A DNA stretch of 64,000 bases from Carnegiea gigantea (taxonomy: Eukaryota; Streptophyta; Magnoliopsida; Caryophyllales; Cactaceae), in contig JAKOGI010001283.1 of NCBI GenBank assembly GCA_029747015.1, positions 161,001-225,000 on the forward strand. The letters run 5' to 3'. Under the pieces are notes generated by a model. The model was not told where the DNA came from. It made no database searches and saw only the letters and a program-made list of their open reading frames with translations. Positions 47,984-58,591 of this stretch are shown piece by piece. The position numbers were made by a program, and so were the translations under genes. The first letter of the stretch is position 1, and each line of letters opens with the position of its first letter.

Positions 47984-49076
47984 CAGTGTTGCTCAGAATT
48001 GATCCAAATCATGTTTTGACATGCGATCAATGCGTTTCAGGTCGCCTCAAATTTGTCAAAGCATGCATGATTATTTTTATCATTGTGTGTGATTGTGCTT
48101 TTATACTAATTTGATTCCATGAAAGCATGTTTTTTTATTCAACTGTGTTGCAATTGCGCCAAAAATCATGCAACTCATAAATACATCCAGTTTGCTTTTG
48201 CACGATTAGTTGGTTCATTGTTTTTGCAATTATTTTTTTTATATATATGTATAGCATTGTTGCATAATTTTGATTCATTTTATTAAGAACCCCAAAACCC
48301 TGACTAGTCAAACTCTAAACCTGAATTCGTCTTGATTCAACCTTGGGTACGTGACCCACGTAAGCCACCAAGACCCGCCTTCGCCTTTGTGGCCGAGGTG
48401 GTAGCGGTGATGGCGAGGCCTTTGGGGCCCACCAGGCCGCATATCTAGCCTCCTTGTTGCCCCAAATTCTAATTAAAAAATAATAGTAATAAAAAAAGGG
48501 AAAGGAAATTGAATGGGTAGAAGTTAGAAACATAACCGAGATGCACCTATCAGAAGTCGTCAGAGAGTAGCACATGTGTGTCACGCACTGTCGAAGAAGG
48601 TGGCCTTGACTTCCTTCTTCCTCTTCGCCCTTAAGACTCGCCGATTTGTCCAAAGACACCCAAAAATCATGAAAATGCTTCAACAAGAGGCGAGTGAGGT
48701 GCACGCTCTGTTGCGTGCGAACAAGTTTAAATGCGCGACTGGTGGATTTTGGCTCCTTGGCGGCCATTCTGCACTTTGGTAGAAACAATGAATTAGGATA
48801 TTTGGTGAATGTGTAATCATTTGTCTTACGTATGCTTTTAATTGCTTTGACTAATAAAGTACCTGATACATGTATTTGATTTGCTCGATTTTGGCTCCTC
48901 CATGCACGCGATTAGATCAACTTAACACTTCAATCATGAACTTGTTTGTTTGGGGAAGGAGATGAGAGGCAGAAACGTTCCATTGAGTGTGCCAAATTTA
49001 TGAACACAAATTTTGAGCCTAAAATAAATTAAGATAAGAAATATGGACAAATTTAATTTATATTAATTTCAGAAGG
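47984..49076 (+). other. Leader-like or intergenic DNA without recognisable gene
   Basis: If the LTR at 47654 belongs to a copia element this is its leader, but I find no gag. 48315-48790 has open frames on both strands with no similarity I recognise. The last bases GAAGG (49072-49076) would be the target duplication of the gypsy element that starts at 49077. Confidence 0.35.
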
Positions 49077-49672
49077 TGTGGATACAATCTCTGTGTATTT
49101 GTTACTAGTAAACAAATAAAAAGTCCTCTGATTCGATCTCCAATTTGAACTTAAAGGAGGGTCAGTTGATTTGAATTCCGATCAAGTTAGTTGATTTGAC
49201 TTCCTTTGAATGAATTTCAATGGATTTGATCTTGAGAGAGGGCCTAAGAGGTTTGATCTCAATCAAGACGAACTTTATTTGATCTTCGATGGTAGACGGC
49301 ACGTGCTTTGATTATACTTGTTGAGCCCCTTGAGTTTTCAGAATGCCTTTGGAGTGAATGAATCTTCGTCCTCCTAAGTAGGAGGGAGTAGTACTCTATT
49401 TATAGGGAAATAATTCCCCTCCTCTTATTAGGGTTTGCGACTTATTCGCCTTCTTGGACCGTTGATTGGGCCTTCGACTTGCTAGTCCATTTGACTAACG
49501 ATTTAATAGTCAATTTGACTACTGACTTGGTAGTCGTTTGGATCATGACTTAGTAGTCAATTCGACCCAATTTGTTTAAATAAATTAAATTAACTAAATG
49601 GGCTGACCCAAATAATCAATTTATATTTATTTTTATAACATGATATTTATTACTAAATTTTCTGTGCCTACA
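49077..49672 (-). repeat. 3' LTR of the array-bearing gypsy element
   Basis: 596 bp. On the minus strand it starts TGTAGGCACAG right after the purine tract and ends CTCTGTG..CACA. A TATA box on the minus strand (CCCTATAAATAG, complement at about 49394-49405) supports the orientation. The low-coordinate end is inferred from the CA terminus. Confidence 0.65.
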
Positions 49673-49687
49673 AATTGCCCCCTCGAG
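49673..49687 (-). other. Polypurine tract
   Basis: On the minus strand CTCGAGGGGGCAATT immediately precedes the TG of the LTR. Confidence 0.65.
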
Positions 49688-50071
49688 ACTAGGTCATGTA
49701 CACAATCTTGGTGTTTAAGCGTGACGAACACAATGCTTGCAAATATTTTCTCATAGGAACACCTTAGAGGAATTTGCTCTTCCAATGTCACCTCACTTCT
49801 CCGCCTCTGCGTTCGCGTGAAGAAGCCGCAACATCAAGAACGTTTTCTTTTTTTTTTTTTAAGAATTATATTTCATCAACCGGCCGACCAGCCCTCTCTG
49901 TTTTTTTATCAACTCTTTGCAATTTGTTGTTCTTTATGACCATTTTTTGGTCTCTAGGATTGTCATTCAGATTGGTGGCCCTTCAATATTATAATTTGCT
50001 GCAAGGAGTATATCACTCATTATTATTTCTTGAATCTCTTGCTCTTGTAGATTCTCTTTCAAGATAAAATT

Positions 50072-50868
50072 GACTTGACTGTCGATCGATCTTTCAACGT
50101 ATAACTCTTTTGGGTGTATCAACGGGTTAACCTTGAATCCTCTAAAGGCGAAAATCATCTGAAGGCGAATTTGACTTGATTATCGGCTAACTTTTGAATG
50201 TCTAATCCTTTTGGGTACATCAACGGGTCAATCTTGAATCCTCCAAAGGTGAAAATCCTCCAAAGGCGAATTTGACTTGATTATCGGTTAACCTTTGAAT
50301 GTCTAGCCCTTTTGGGTACATCAGTGGGTTAACCTTGAATCCTCTAAAGGTGAAAATCTTCCAAAGGCGAATTTGACTTGATTACCGGTTAACCTTTGAA
50401 TGTCTGACCCTTTTGGATATATCAACGGGTTAATTTTGAATCCTCCAAAGGTGAAAATCCTCCAAAAGCGAATTTGACTTGATTATCGATTAACCTTTGA
50501 ATGTCTGACCCTTTTGGGTACATCAACGGGTTAACCATGAATCCTCCAAAGGCGAAAATCCTGCAAAGGTGAATTTGACTTGATTATTGGTTAACCTTTG
50601 AATGTCTGACCATTTTGGGTACATCAACGGGTTAACCTTGAATCCTTCAAAGGCGAAAATCATCCAAAGGCGAATTTGACTTGATTATAGGTTAACCTTT
50701 GAATGTCTGGCCCTTTTGGGTGCATCAACGAGTTAACCATGAATCCTCCAAAGGCCAAAATCCTCCAAAGGTGAATTTGACTTGATTATTGGTTAACATT
50801 TGAATGTCTGACCCTTTTGGGTATATCAACGGGTTAACCTTGAATCCTTCAAAGGCAAAAATCCTCCT
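50072..50868. repeat. Tandem array of eight 101-bp units
   Basis: Unit starts at 50072, 50173, 50274, 50375, 50476, 50577, 50678 and 50779 are spaced exactly 101 bases. Each begins GACTTGATTATCGGTTAACC, with CTTTTGGGTACATCAACGGG in the middle. Within a unit the phrases GGTTAACCTTTGAAT / GGTTAACCTTGAAT and CCTCCAAAGGCGAA occur twice, so the unit itself arose by duplication. The first unit is the most divergent and the last is cut short. A T-rich tract of about 26 T follows at 50912-50938. Confidence 0.95.
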
Positions 50869-50906
50869 GTTTGCTAAAGAGCCTCTTCTTGCATTTGCCT
50901 CTGTCT

Positions 50907-50938
<32 letters not shown>

Positions 50939-51109
50939 GCAGGTTTGTCATTTGAAATGCTTAAAACTTTGGACTAAATGGATAATTTCTCTATGACTTA
51001 CCATACGAATTTTTTTTTTTGAATAGGTCCACCTTTAGTGACTTTCCCTATTTTTCTGACCCTTGGATGGCTTACCCGTACGAATCCGCCTCGAGGTGAT
51101 TTTTCCTAT

Positions 51110-51530
51110 TATAAAGATGAAGGCCACGTTGTTGTCGCCACCAACTCAAAAGGGGCGTACGTCGATAACACGAAGGAGGAGGTTATGGCGATGTTTCTAT
51201 CAACTTGAGGGAAGAGTCCTGCGTTGCCAATATGAAGGAGGAGGGTATGGCGTCGTTGCTACCAACTTAAAGGAAGAGCCCTGTGTTGCCAATATGAAGG
51301 AGGAGGTTATGTCGTCGTCGCTACCAACTTGAAGGAGGAGCCCTGTGTTGCCAATATGAAGGAGGAGGTTATGGCGCTGTTTCTACCAACTTGAGGAAGG
51401 AGCCCTGCGTTGCCAACATAAAAGAGGAGGTTATGACATCGTAGCTACCAACTTGAAGGAGGAGCCATGCATTGCCAACATGAAGGAAGAGACCTATGTT
51501 GTCATTGATGCTAACTCGAAGAGGAGGTGG
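51110..51530. repeat. Tandem array of 62-bp units
   Basis: Units start GAAGGAGGAGG(T)TATGGCG at 51172, 51234, 51296, 51358, 51420 and 51482, exactly 62 bases apart, with weaker copies at each edge. Each contains CTACCAACTTGA..GGAGCCCTG and TTGCCAATAT. Sequence differs from the 101-bp array. Confidence 0.93.
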
Positions 51531-51681
51531 ACATCTTGAACAAGAAGGCTCTAGCGTTATTATATCCAAGTCAAAGGAGAAGACATATGTCACCATTACC
51601 CCCAATTTGAATGAGTTCCAAGAATCTACAGCACTTTTATGACAATTTAACGTCTGCTTAAATAATATAAATGTTTGCTTC

Positions 51682-52737
51682 ACGACTTGAGAGTCAACAA
51701 CTTTGATGATTTGTGGGTCTTGAACTTCAAAGACTTAGGCCTTTCTTAAGCTTCAAAGACTTAGGAGTCTTAAGCTTTTGATAACTTGATAGTTCTAAAT
51801 TTTGATGACTTCAGAGCCTTTACCTTTGGGGACTTAGAAGTCTTACTTTGGATGAATTTTGATGACTTTGGCATCCTGAACTTTGATGACTTAGACCCTT
51901 CTTAAACTTCAAAGACTTAGGAGTTTTAAGCTTATGATAACTTGATAGTTCTAAACTTTGATGACTTCTGAGTCTTTACCTTTGGGGACTTAGAAGTCTT
52001 GTTTTGAATGGATTTCGATGACTTTGGTATCTTGAACTCTAAAGACTTAGGAGTCTTTATCTTCGGTGACTTGGAGTCTTGAGAGTCTTGAATTTGGGAG
52101 ACTTAGTTGTCTTCAATTTTGATAACTTGAGAGTTTTTTTTGTTTTTGATGACTTGTGAGTTTTGAACTTGGGAGACTTAAGAGTCTTTAATGTTGATAA
52201 CTTAAGAGTCTTTGTCTTTGATGACTTGTGAGTCTTGGTCTTTGATGACTTATGAGTCTTGAATTGGAGAGACTTAAGTGTTTTTAATATTGATGACTTG
52301 AGAGTCTTTACCTTCAATGACTTATAAGTCTTGAACTTTGGAGACTTAAGAATCTTGATTTTGATGACTTGAGAGTCTTTGTCTTTGATGACTTGTGAGT
52401 CTTGAATTTAGGAGACTTAAGAGTCTTTAATATTGATGACTTGAGAGTCTTTGTCTTCGATGACTTGTAAATCTTAAACTTGGGAGACTTAAGAGTCTTT
52501 AATGTTGATAACTTGAGAGTCTTTGTCTTCGATGACTTGTGAGTCTTGAACTTTAGAGACTTAAGAGTCCTGACTTTGATGACTTGAGCGTCCTACGGGT
52601 GACTTGATAGTCTATGATGACTTCAGAGTCTAGAAGCTTGGACTTGAACGTCTTAAGGGTGACTTGAGAGTCAAAATTATTTTGCGACTTGGGAGTCTTC
52701 AAGAGTCAAAGTTGTTTTGTGACTTGAAAGTCTTCAT
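51682..52737. repeat. 24-bp repeat array with 72-bp and 156-bp higher order
   Basis: A degenerate 24-bp unit of the form GACTTGAGAGTCTTTGTCTTTGAT fills about 1 kb. In 52160-52580 three variants alternate to give a 72-bp period (for example 52366, 52438, 52510). In the low-coordinate part a period of 156 bases is seen (51751 and 51907). The minus strand can be read as a Lys/Ser/Thr-rich repeat (KTLKSPKF KTHKSSKT) at 52057-52317, which I take as incidental. Confidence 0.92.
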
Positions 52738-53190
52738 CTTAAATGCTGATTTTGGGTTGCTCCTCTTGCAAAGCATTTTTCAATATGATCCTAATAAACG
52801 GTCAATCAGATTCTTCAGTGTTTTCTTCGTCTAATGTGATCTTTTCTTCATTCGTAAGTTGCAAGACTTATCCCCTGAATGCCTTGCACTTCTTTATAGG
52901 ATGACTGATGATCCTATGATACTTGCAATATTTGGGGTCATTAGTTCTTCCAATTTCTTCAGGATGCTTTGACTCTGGAAATTCTACAAGTCCTTTTTCA
53001 AGAAGTTTGTCAAGCATTTTTGGTGTATCATACTCAGAATAAGAATATTCGTTCTTTTCAGAGTCTCTTAGCATCGAGCTTCTATTTCTTGAGGATGTCA
53101 TTAAGTCACCATCATCAACTCGTCTTCCATAGTAGGCGATTGTAAGCTCTATATCATGAGCTCGCGTTGTGAATTCTTGGAAAGTCTTGG

Positions 53191-53469
53191 TGTAACACCC
53201 CGAGTGTGGCTTAAAAGGATCGAAGTGACTACTTATATCACCAAAAGTGCACCTTTCTTTTTGGGAAGCCCACTCTTAAGAACTCCACAGTTAAGCGTGC
53301 TTGCTAGGGAGCAATCTTGGGATGGGTGACTACCTGGGAAGTTTCCCGGACAACGTGTGAGCGAGGACGAAGTACGTCGGAAAGACTTGTAATGATTTGT
53401 GGGGCCAGTCATCGATCCTTGAAACCGTTATTGGTAAGACCTACGACCGAGAGGAGTCGGGGCATTACA
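53191..53469 (+). repeat. Cassandra left LTR
   Basis: Contains the 5S-like block at about 53275-53355, including GTTAAGCGTGCTTG (A-box region) and GGATGGGTGACTACCTGGGA (C-box region). Confidence 0.93.
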
Positions 53470-53471
53470 GA

Positions 53472-53484
53472 TGGTATCAGAGCC
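53472..53484 (+). other. Cassandra primer binding site (tRNA-iMet)
   Basis: TGGTATCAGAGCC, a perfect match to the complement of the plant initiator tRNA-Met 3' end, two bases after the LTR. Confidence 0.95.
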
Positions 53485-53641
53485 GACCCGCGACCGTGAG
53501 CTGCGCCAGTGGATGGAGAGCCCATGAGCAGTCACCTAGCGGGGTAAAGATACTGGTTGTGAACCGCCGGTCAAGAGGACTCGTAAGTCGGTCGGTTAGT
53601 GAGGTACGACGAGGACGTTGTGCGCTTTAAATGGAGGTGAT

Positions 53642-53920
53642 TGTAACACCCCGAATGTGGCTTAAAAGGATCGAAGTGACTACTTATATTACCAAAGGTG
53701 CACCTTTCTTTTCGGGAAGCCCATTCTTAAGAACTCCACAGTTAAACGTGCTTGCTAGGGAGCAATCTTGGGATGGGTGACCACCTGGGAAGTTTTCCGA
53801 GCAGCGTGTGAGTGAGGACGAAGTACGCCGGAAAGATTTGTGATGATTTGTGGGGCCAGTCATCAATCCTTGAAGCCGTTATTGGTAAGACCTGTGACCG
53901 AGAGGGGTCGGGGCATTACC
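53642..53920 (+). repeat. Cassandra right LTR
   Basis: Same length as the left copy. The 5S-like block is at about 53728-53806. Its C-box word GGATGGGTGACCACCTGGGA is closer to the 5S gene than the left copy. A purine-rich AAATGGAGGTGA precedes it (53629-53640). Confidence 0.93.
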
Positions 53921-55204
53921 CTTAGGCTTGTTTACCTGCAAAGCATATAAGATATCCCACTCCATTCCTTGAGCACATATTTCAACAGCAGAAGATTCAG
54001 GTAAGTGATCCTTGCACTTTAGCGAGAGGGCACGCCAATAATTGATATAATCTATGACTGGTTCTTCATCCCTTTACCTAGTATTAGTCAATTCACTTAT
54101 ACTGACCACACGACGTGTGCTATAGAAGCGATTCAAAAATTCATTTTTCATTTGCCCCCAGCTATCAATGGATGCAGAAGCGAGGTCTGCATACCAGTCA
54201 AACGCAAGACCTTTAAGAGACCGCACGAATTGTTTTACTAAGAGGTCACCACTCATGCCAGCGTTATTACAAGTCTCGATGAAGTGCGCTATATGCTGCT
54301 TCGGGTTCTCTTTGCCATCAAATTGATGAAATTTTGGAGGTTGGAATCCCGGAGGCATCCGCAGTGCATCAATCCTTTTCGTATAAGGCTTGCTGTAACG
54401 ATGAGTTCTGTGAGAACCTCCTTGTAGATGGGTCTTTACTGCATCCGCTATCAAGTTTTGAATTTACTCAATTGACATTGAATCATTCTTTAGACTGGGC
54501 TCTTCGTCAGACTCCTTGTTGCAGTTGGACTGTTTGTCAGAATCTTGACTGCTAGAGCCTTTGTTTGAGGCTTCAGATGACTGCTTTTCCAGCTTCTTTT
54601 TCAAATCAGTAATCTGCTTATTTTGACACTTAATTTGAGCATCCTTTTCTTCACTCTCCTTAGAGAGTCTTTCCAGAGTTGCCTTCATGTTTGCCAATTC
54701 TTCCGTCAAGTTGATAGCCTCTGTCACCATGACTGGTATGATGATAGTGTCAAAGGATTCAACTTCAACTTGTGAGAAAAGTGAATCCCTTGGAGATATT
54801 GGTGAAGAATCGCCATTGCCATAGTCATCATCCTCCTCATCAAAAGGTTGAAAGATATTATTGCTATCCAGTGCACAGGATAGAGTCTTCCTCATATTGA
54901 AGACACCAAAAGGTTTTAACTTCAAATTAGGGAGGAAAACAGTTTGATTGACTCCATCAGCAGGCAAGTTGGAGCCAAATTTTTGAGTTTTGCATGATTG
55001 CAAAGTTGGAGTCACAGCTTATTGTTTCGGGGTGATGGAGGTAGTAACTTTGGTCATACTCCAAGTCATCATCTTAGTGTTTCGATTGCCAGATGCAATA
55101 CTAGCCTTTACAGATAATTCGAATGTAGATCCGATAGTCTCCTTCTTCGAAGATTGAAGGATGACGTGTTCAGGAGCCATTTCTTCTTTAAAGGAGTGCT
55201 GAAC

Positions 55205-58200
55205 TGTAAAGTTTGTCGTAGAGCTACAAATTTAACTACTACTTCAATTTCTAAATAATATTTATAGCATAGGAAAGTAGGGATCGATCCACGAGGAAAG
55301 ATTATGTCAAAAAGCTAATTTAATCCTAAATAATGTTACTAGTCTAATTAATTGTCTCTTCACTTTGTAATTCTAAAATAAATCAAATCTAATAAATAAA
55401 AATCTGAAAAAAACTTAATATTACTCCTAAATATTCTAAATTTAATGTTGGAAATAAAATAGTAAATAGCTATCCTAAACAAACTAGAAAAATAAAAACA
55501 GAATAATAACGCAATCTTCTACTAAAAATGAAAACAGAAAATAATAAACAGAAAAATTAATATTAAAAATCACAAGCAGTGACCTAAACTAATATTCTTC
55601 AAGTTTATAAGCTTGTAACTCCATAGTTATATCTAATTAACTTCAGAAAAATTAAAACAAAAATTACTGCAGAAAAATAAAGCAGAAAATTAAATCTAAA
55701 ATTAGAAAAGAATTAAACTACACTAATATAAATACGAAATTAATTAAAAAAATTATCCAAATTTAAGGATATAATTTTCTGGATTCAATAATACCTAAAA
55801 AACGTAAAATAAATATTAAAAACGCAATATTTAGATTTATTGAAATAAAAACCTGCACATATCCAATTGACGAAATAATTTTGAAAAATTATCAAATAAT
55901 TTCCAAAAATTTCAAAATTAAATAGAGGCAGATTAGGACACTATATAAACCCTAGGATGGATTAAAACTTGGAAAAAAATGAAAGAAATTATTTTTCTGC
56001 TAATTTCTAACAAACTGGCAATTAAACAATAAAACAGAATATAAATCAAATCTGAAAATTATAACCACTCTAAAAATCAAAATATACCTAATCTAAAATT
56101 TCCAAGACACTCCTAAAAGACCATTCTTTTGGGGAGGCATAAACGGTATTTCTATTAAAGCTAATAATTGAAGAATAAAAATTGACAAACTAAACAAATT
56201 AACTAAAAGCAACAAATAATTATCAAAGATATCAAATTTATGAAAAATGCTTAGCATAATCTGTAGCCACCATGCAAATTAATATTTATCATCAACACAC
56301 AAGTCGATTTCATCCATAAGTTAAACTGTAGAAGACACCCACCAGCGGATCTTCTCCGTTTTTCCTTATATTATAGTTTAATTAGGTCCAATCCTAATAT
56401 AAACACTACTAATTTGATAACCCTTACATCAGCACAAGAATTTAATCAAACTAGAGCATTACGTATTAGAAAAATATTATCTAACGCTTTGTAACCAATT
56501 TACCAGCAAATCGATTTAACAAAGATCTATAACGATTACCTAATTAAAAGATATAGGTTTGAGCCATCCATGATTAATTAGGGTGATACTAATGCTTAAA
56601 AGACGATAAATTTTATGTATTAAAACCTTTTAAACTATTATATGAATTCGTATTAAACTAACTAGCATGCATTCTAATTAATATAATACGAATATCATGA
56701 ACGATAAATACTAATCGTAATAGAATCATGAATATAAATCAACTAGACAATAAAGTAGGAAACTTGTTTCAAAATAATCGACTTAGTATGGTTTCAAATA
56801 GATTATACTAAGTACAAAAAAAATTACTCACTCATATTAAAATTAAAATCACAACATTTAAGCAAATACTCCATGTTTAATAATAAACTAAACACAAAAA
56901 ATAAAAAAATAAAAATAGGAAGAAGGAGGGTGGCGTGATTGATGTTGGATTGAAGATGATGATGAGGATTGATTATATGAAAAGATGATGCGTCTGATGT
57001 GGAGGATGCGGAATTGAAGATGGTGATGAGGCGATGTAAGGCAAGCATGAAGTGAGTGTTGCGTTGGTGATTGAATGATGAAGTTGAAGGAGAAGGCAGC
57101 CGTGGCTTGTGATGGTAGATGCTTTAGGATGATGATGATATATAATGCAGAGGAAAGGAGGGGTGGGATAGCTAGGGTTTTCCCCTTCTTCCTTTCTTCC
57201 TTAGAGTTCTTCTCCCTCAAGACTTCTAACTTTCCTCCAACTATTGAAACCCTAGCCCAATCAAATAATTATGAAAATAATATTTTCCATAAATTATTAT
57301 TTTTGGGCCATCTTTATAGCCAAGCGTGTAAACCCGAACCTCGACGTCCCCTCTTCTCCTTTTTATTTTATTAATGCCTAACCTGAAAAATATATGAAAT
57401 AAATTAAATTAGACGAAATAATATATATAATATAACCGAAATAATTATGAAAACAATGCCTGATTTTTGACTTAATAAATTCCCCCATACTTAGACTTTG
57501 GACATCCTCGTGCAAAGAAATCTTAGACTCCACCTAAAAACTTACATTCTTTCTTATAAAGTCATGCATAACTATGATATTCATACTAGGCCTTGGCTTG
57601 CTTTAAAAACAGTTCTATTGAAAATTAATTAGTTTTTTCCTCCAGTAAGTGAATAACTACTAGACATCCAACTATCCTCAGAGAGTTTATTTATCAACCT
57701 CACAACATCTCCTTATTGCAACAACAAGTTCAATAATTATCCATCTCTTTTAAATATGCATACACCGATCAAGAGATCTAAAAAATTATGATAGAAAAAT
57801 TTAGGCATGGTATGGCTTTAAAGACAATTGAACTAGATAGAATAACTCATTGAATTAGTTCTAAACTTGCCTTGTATGTATTTTCTCTTCTTCTTCTTCT
57901 TTTTTTTTTTTTTTCCAAACTCCACTAGCGCACATATTCGAGGCCCATATAGGGTCTTAGAAATTGAACACTTCCTGTCTCACACTCACCCGCATAGAGG
58001 TGTTGGAGTAAACGATTCATTCTCATCTTTATTTGTTTTTGACTGTTAGTTTTGGCGAGTCATTGATCGGCCCAAAAAGGGGCATGACTCTCCCAATCAT
58101 GGGTTACTCTATACATAAGGCTCACTTGAGACCTAAACGTAAGGGAAAAAGGTGCCGAGCCACCTATTCCAACCCATGTTGGTAATCTAACCTTTTTTTC

Positions 58201-58579
58201 TTTCCTTTTTCACTTTTTTCTTTTTTTTTAAGGATAAAAAATAGACAAGAAAAGTCACAATTTTCATGAGTTAATCAACTAATTCAATAGTCTAGGAGAT
58301 GGGCCGGGTCATTTTATTGTCTCTGAAGCGGATATAATATATGACTAAATAAGATAGATAATCATGATAATTACTCATTAAAGAGATATATGAGGATCAA
58401 CTCAAACTTCTCTGAAAGACAGCTAGCATACTTAGACGTCTTCACTCATAGAAGAATAAGCTAAAAAATAGCTAATAAAAACACAAAAAAAATTTAAACA
58501 AGCAAGTCTAGCATAAACTCATATCATGCATTATTTATAAGAAAGAAAAATTTTTTTTCGATTTTAAATGCAGGATACA
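55205..58579 (-). repeat. 3' LTR, about 3.4 kb
   Basis: Minus-strand start TGTATCCTGC directly follows the purine tract; the end is ..CTTTACA at 55205. 55205 to about 56650 matches 62555-64000 closely. A/T-rich, with a pyrimidine tract at 57883-57915. The five bases beyond it (TGAAC, 55200-55204) would be the target duplication. No genes seen; open frames around 56824-57374 look incidental. Confidence 0.85.
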
Positions 58580-58591
58580 CCCCCCACACTT
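58580..58591 (-). other. Polypurine tract
   Basis: Minus strand AAGTGTGGGGGG immediately before the LTR start TG. About 100 bases further upstream lies TTGGGAGGCAACCCAA (complement at about 58678-58693), a motif I associate with Athila/Tat-type elements at this place. Confidence 0.75.

Larger units (their letters stand above)
53186..53925 (+). mobile_element. Cassandra TRIM element with 5S rRNA-derived LTRs
   Basis: Complete element 53191-53920. Two 279-bp LTRs (53191-53469 and 53642-53920) start TGTAACACCCCGA and end GGGGCATTAC. A tRNA-iMet primer site and a 172-bp non-coding interior lie between them. The flanks CTTGG (53186-53190) and CTTAG (53921-53925) are a 5-bp duplication with one change. 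Each LTR holds a 5S-rRNA-like segment, the hallmark of the Cassandra family. It encodes no protein and depends on other elements. It lies antisense inside the gypsy gag. The LTRs differ at roughly twenty positions, mostly transitions, so the insertion is not recent. Confidence 0.95.
52868..55180 (-). pseudogene. gag: Gypsy gag, split by Cassandra and broken by stops
   Basis: Starts ATG 55180 (MAPEHVILQSSKKET). An acidic, Gln/Ser/Lys-rich linker and coiled-coil-like segment (LANMKATLERLSKESEEKDA) lie at about 54720-54560. The capsid part runs from about 54460 (PPGFQPPKFHQFDGK, HIAHFIETCNNAGMSG, WGQMKNEFLNRFYSTRR) to 53930. Cassandra then interrupts. The frame resumes at 53185 (TFQEFTTRAHDIE) and ends with a zinc-binding CKYHRIISHPIKKC at about 52920. 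Three in-frame stops (about 55020, 54462, 54075) are all TAA. Nothing resembling protease follows; the tandem arrays begin about 130 bases downstream. Confidence 0.85.
49077..55204 (-). mobile_element. Ty3/gypsy element with gag and tandem arrays but no pol; 5' part beyond the window
   Basis: Minus-strand order: gag (55180 to 52868), a 24/72-bp array, a 62-bp array, a 101-bp array, purine tract (49687-49673), 3' LTR (49672-49077). The space between gag and LTR is about 3.1 kb and has no protease, reverse transcriptase or integrase. The gag type (CNNAGMSGDLLVKQF, ELTNT) belongs to an abundant plant gypsy family. The 5' LTR must lie beyond 64000, because the element from 55205 on interrupts this one 24 bases upstream of the gag start codon. 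Confidence 0.75.

Noticed and set aside
48315..48788. 157-codon minus-strand frame
   Set aside because: No recognisable domain; the opposite strand is also open for 68 codons and no gene context supports it.
50072..50868. CRISPR-like regular array
   Set aside because: Units are directly adjacent with no unique spacers, in a plant retroelement; it is a simple tandem repeat.
52057..52317. Lys/Ser/Thr-rich repetitive protein on the minus strand
   Set aside because: It is a translation of the 24-bp array; since 24 is a multiple of three any frame stays open, and it lacks a convincing context.
53275..53355. Possible 5S rRNA gene (and a second at 53728-53806)
   Set aside because: Only part of the 5S sequence is present and it sits inside two flanking LTRs with a primer site; this is the Cassandra LTR, not a functional 5S gene.
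56824..57374. Open frames on both strands in the 3' LTR of the gag-protease element
   Set aside because: Derived from His/Ser/Met-rich GATGAT-type low-complexity sequence; the region is part of an LTR present in two copies.
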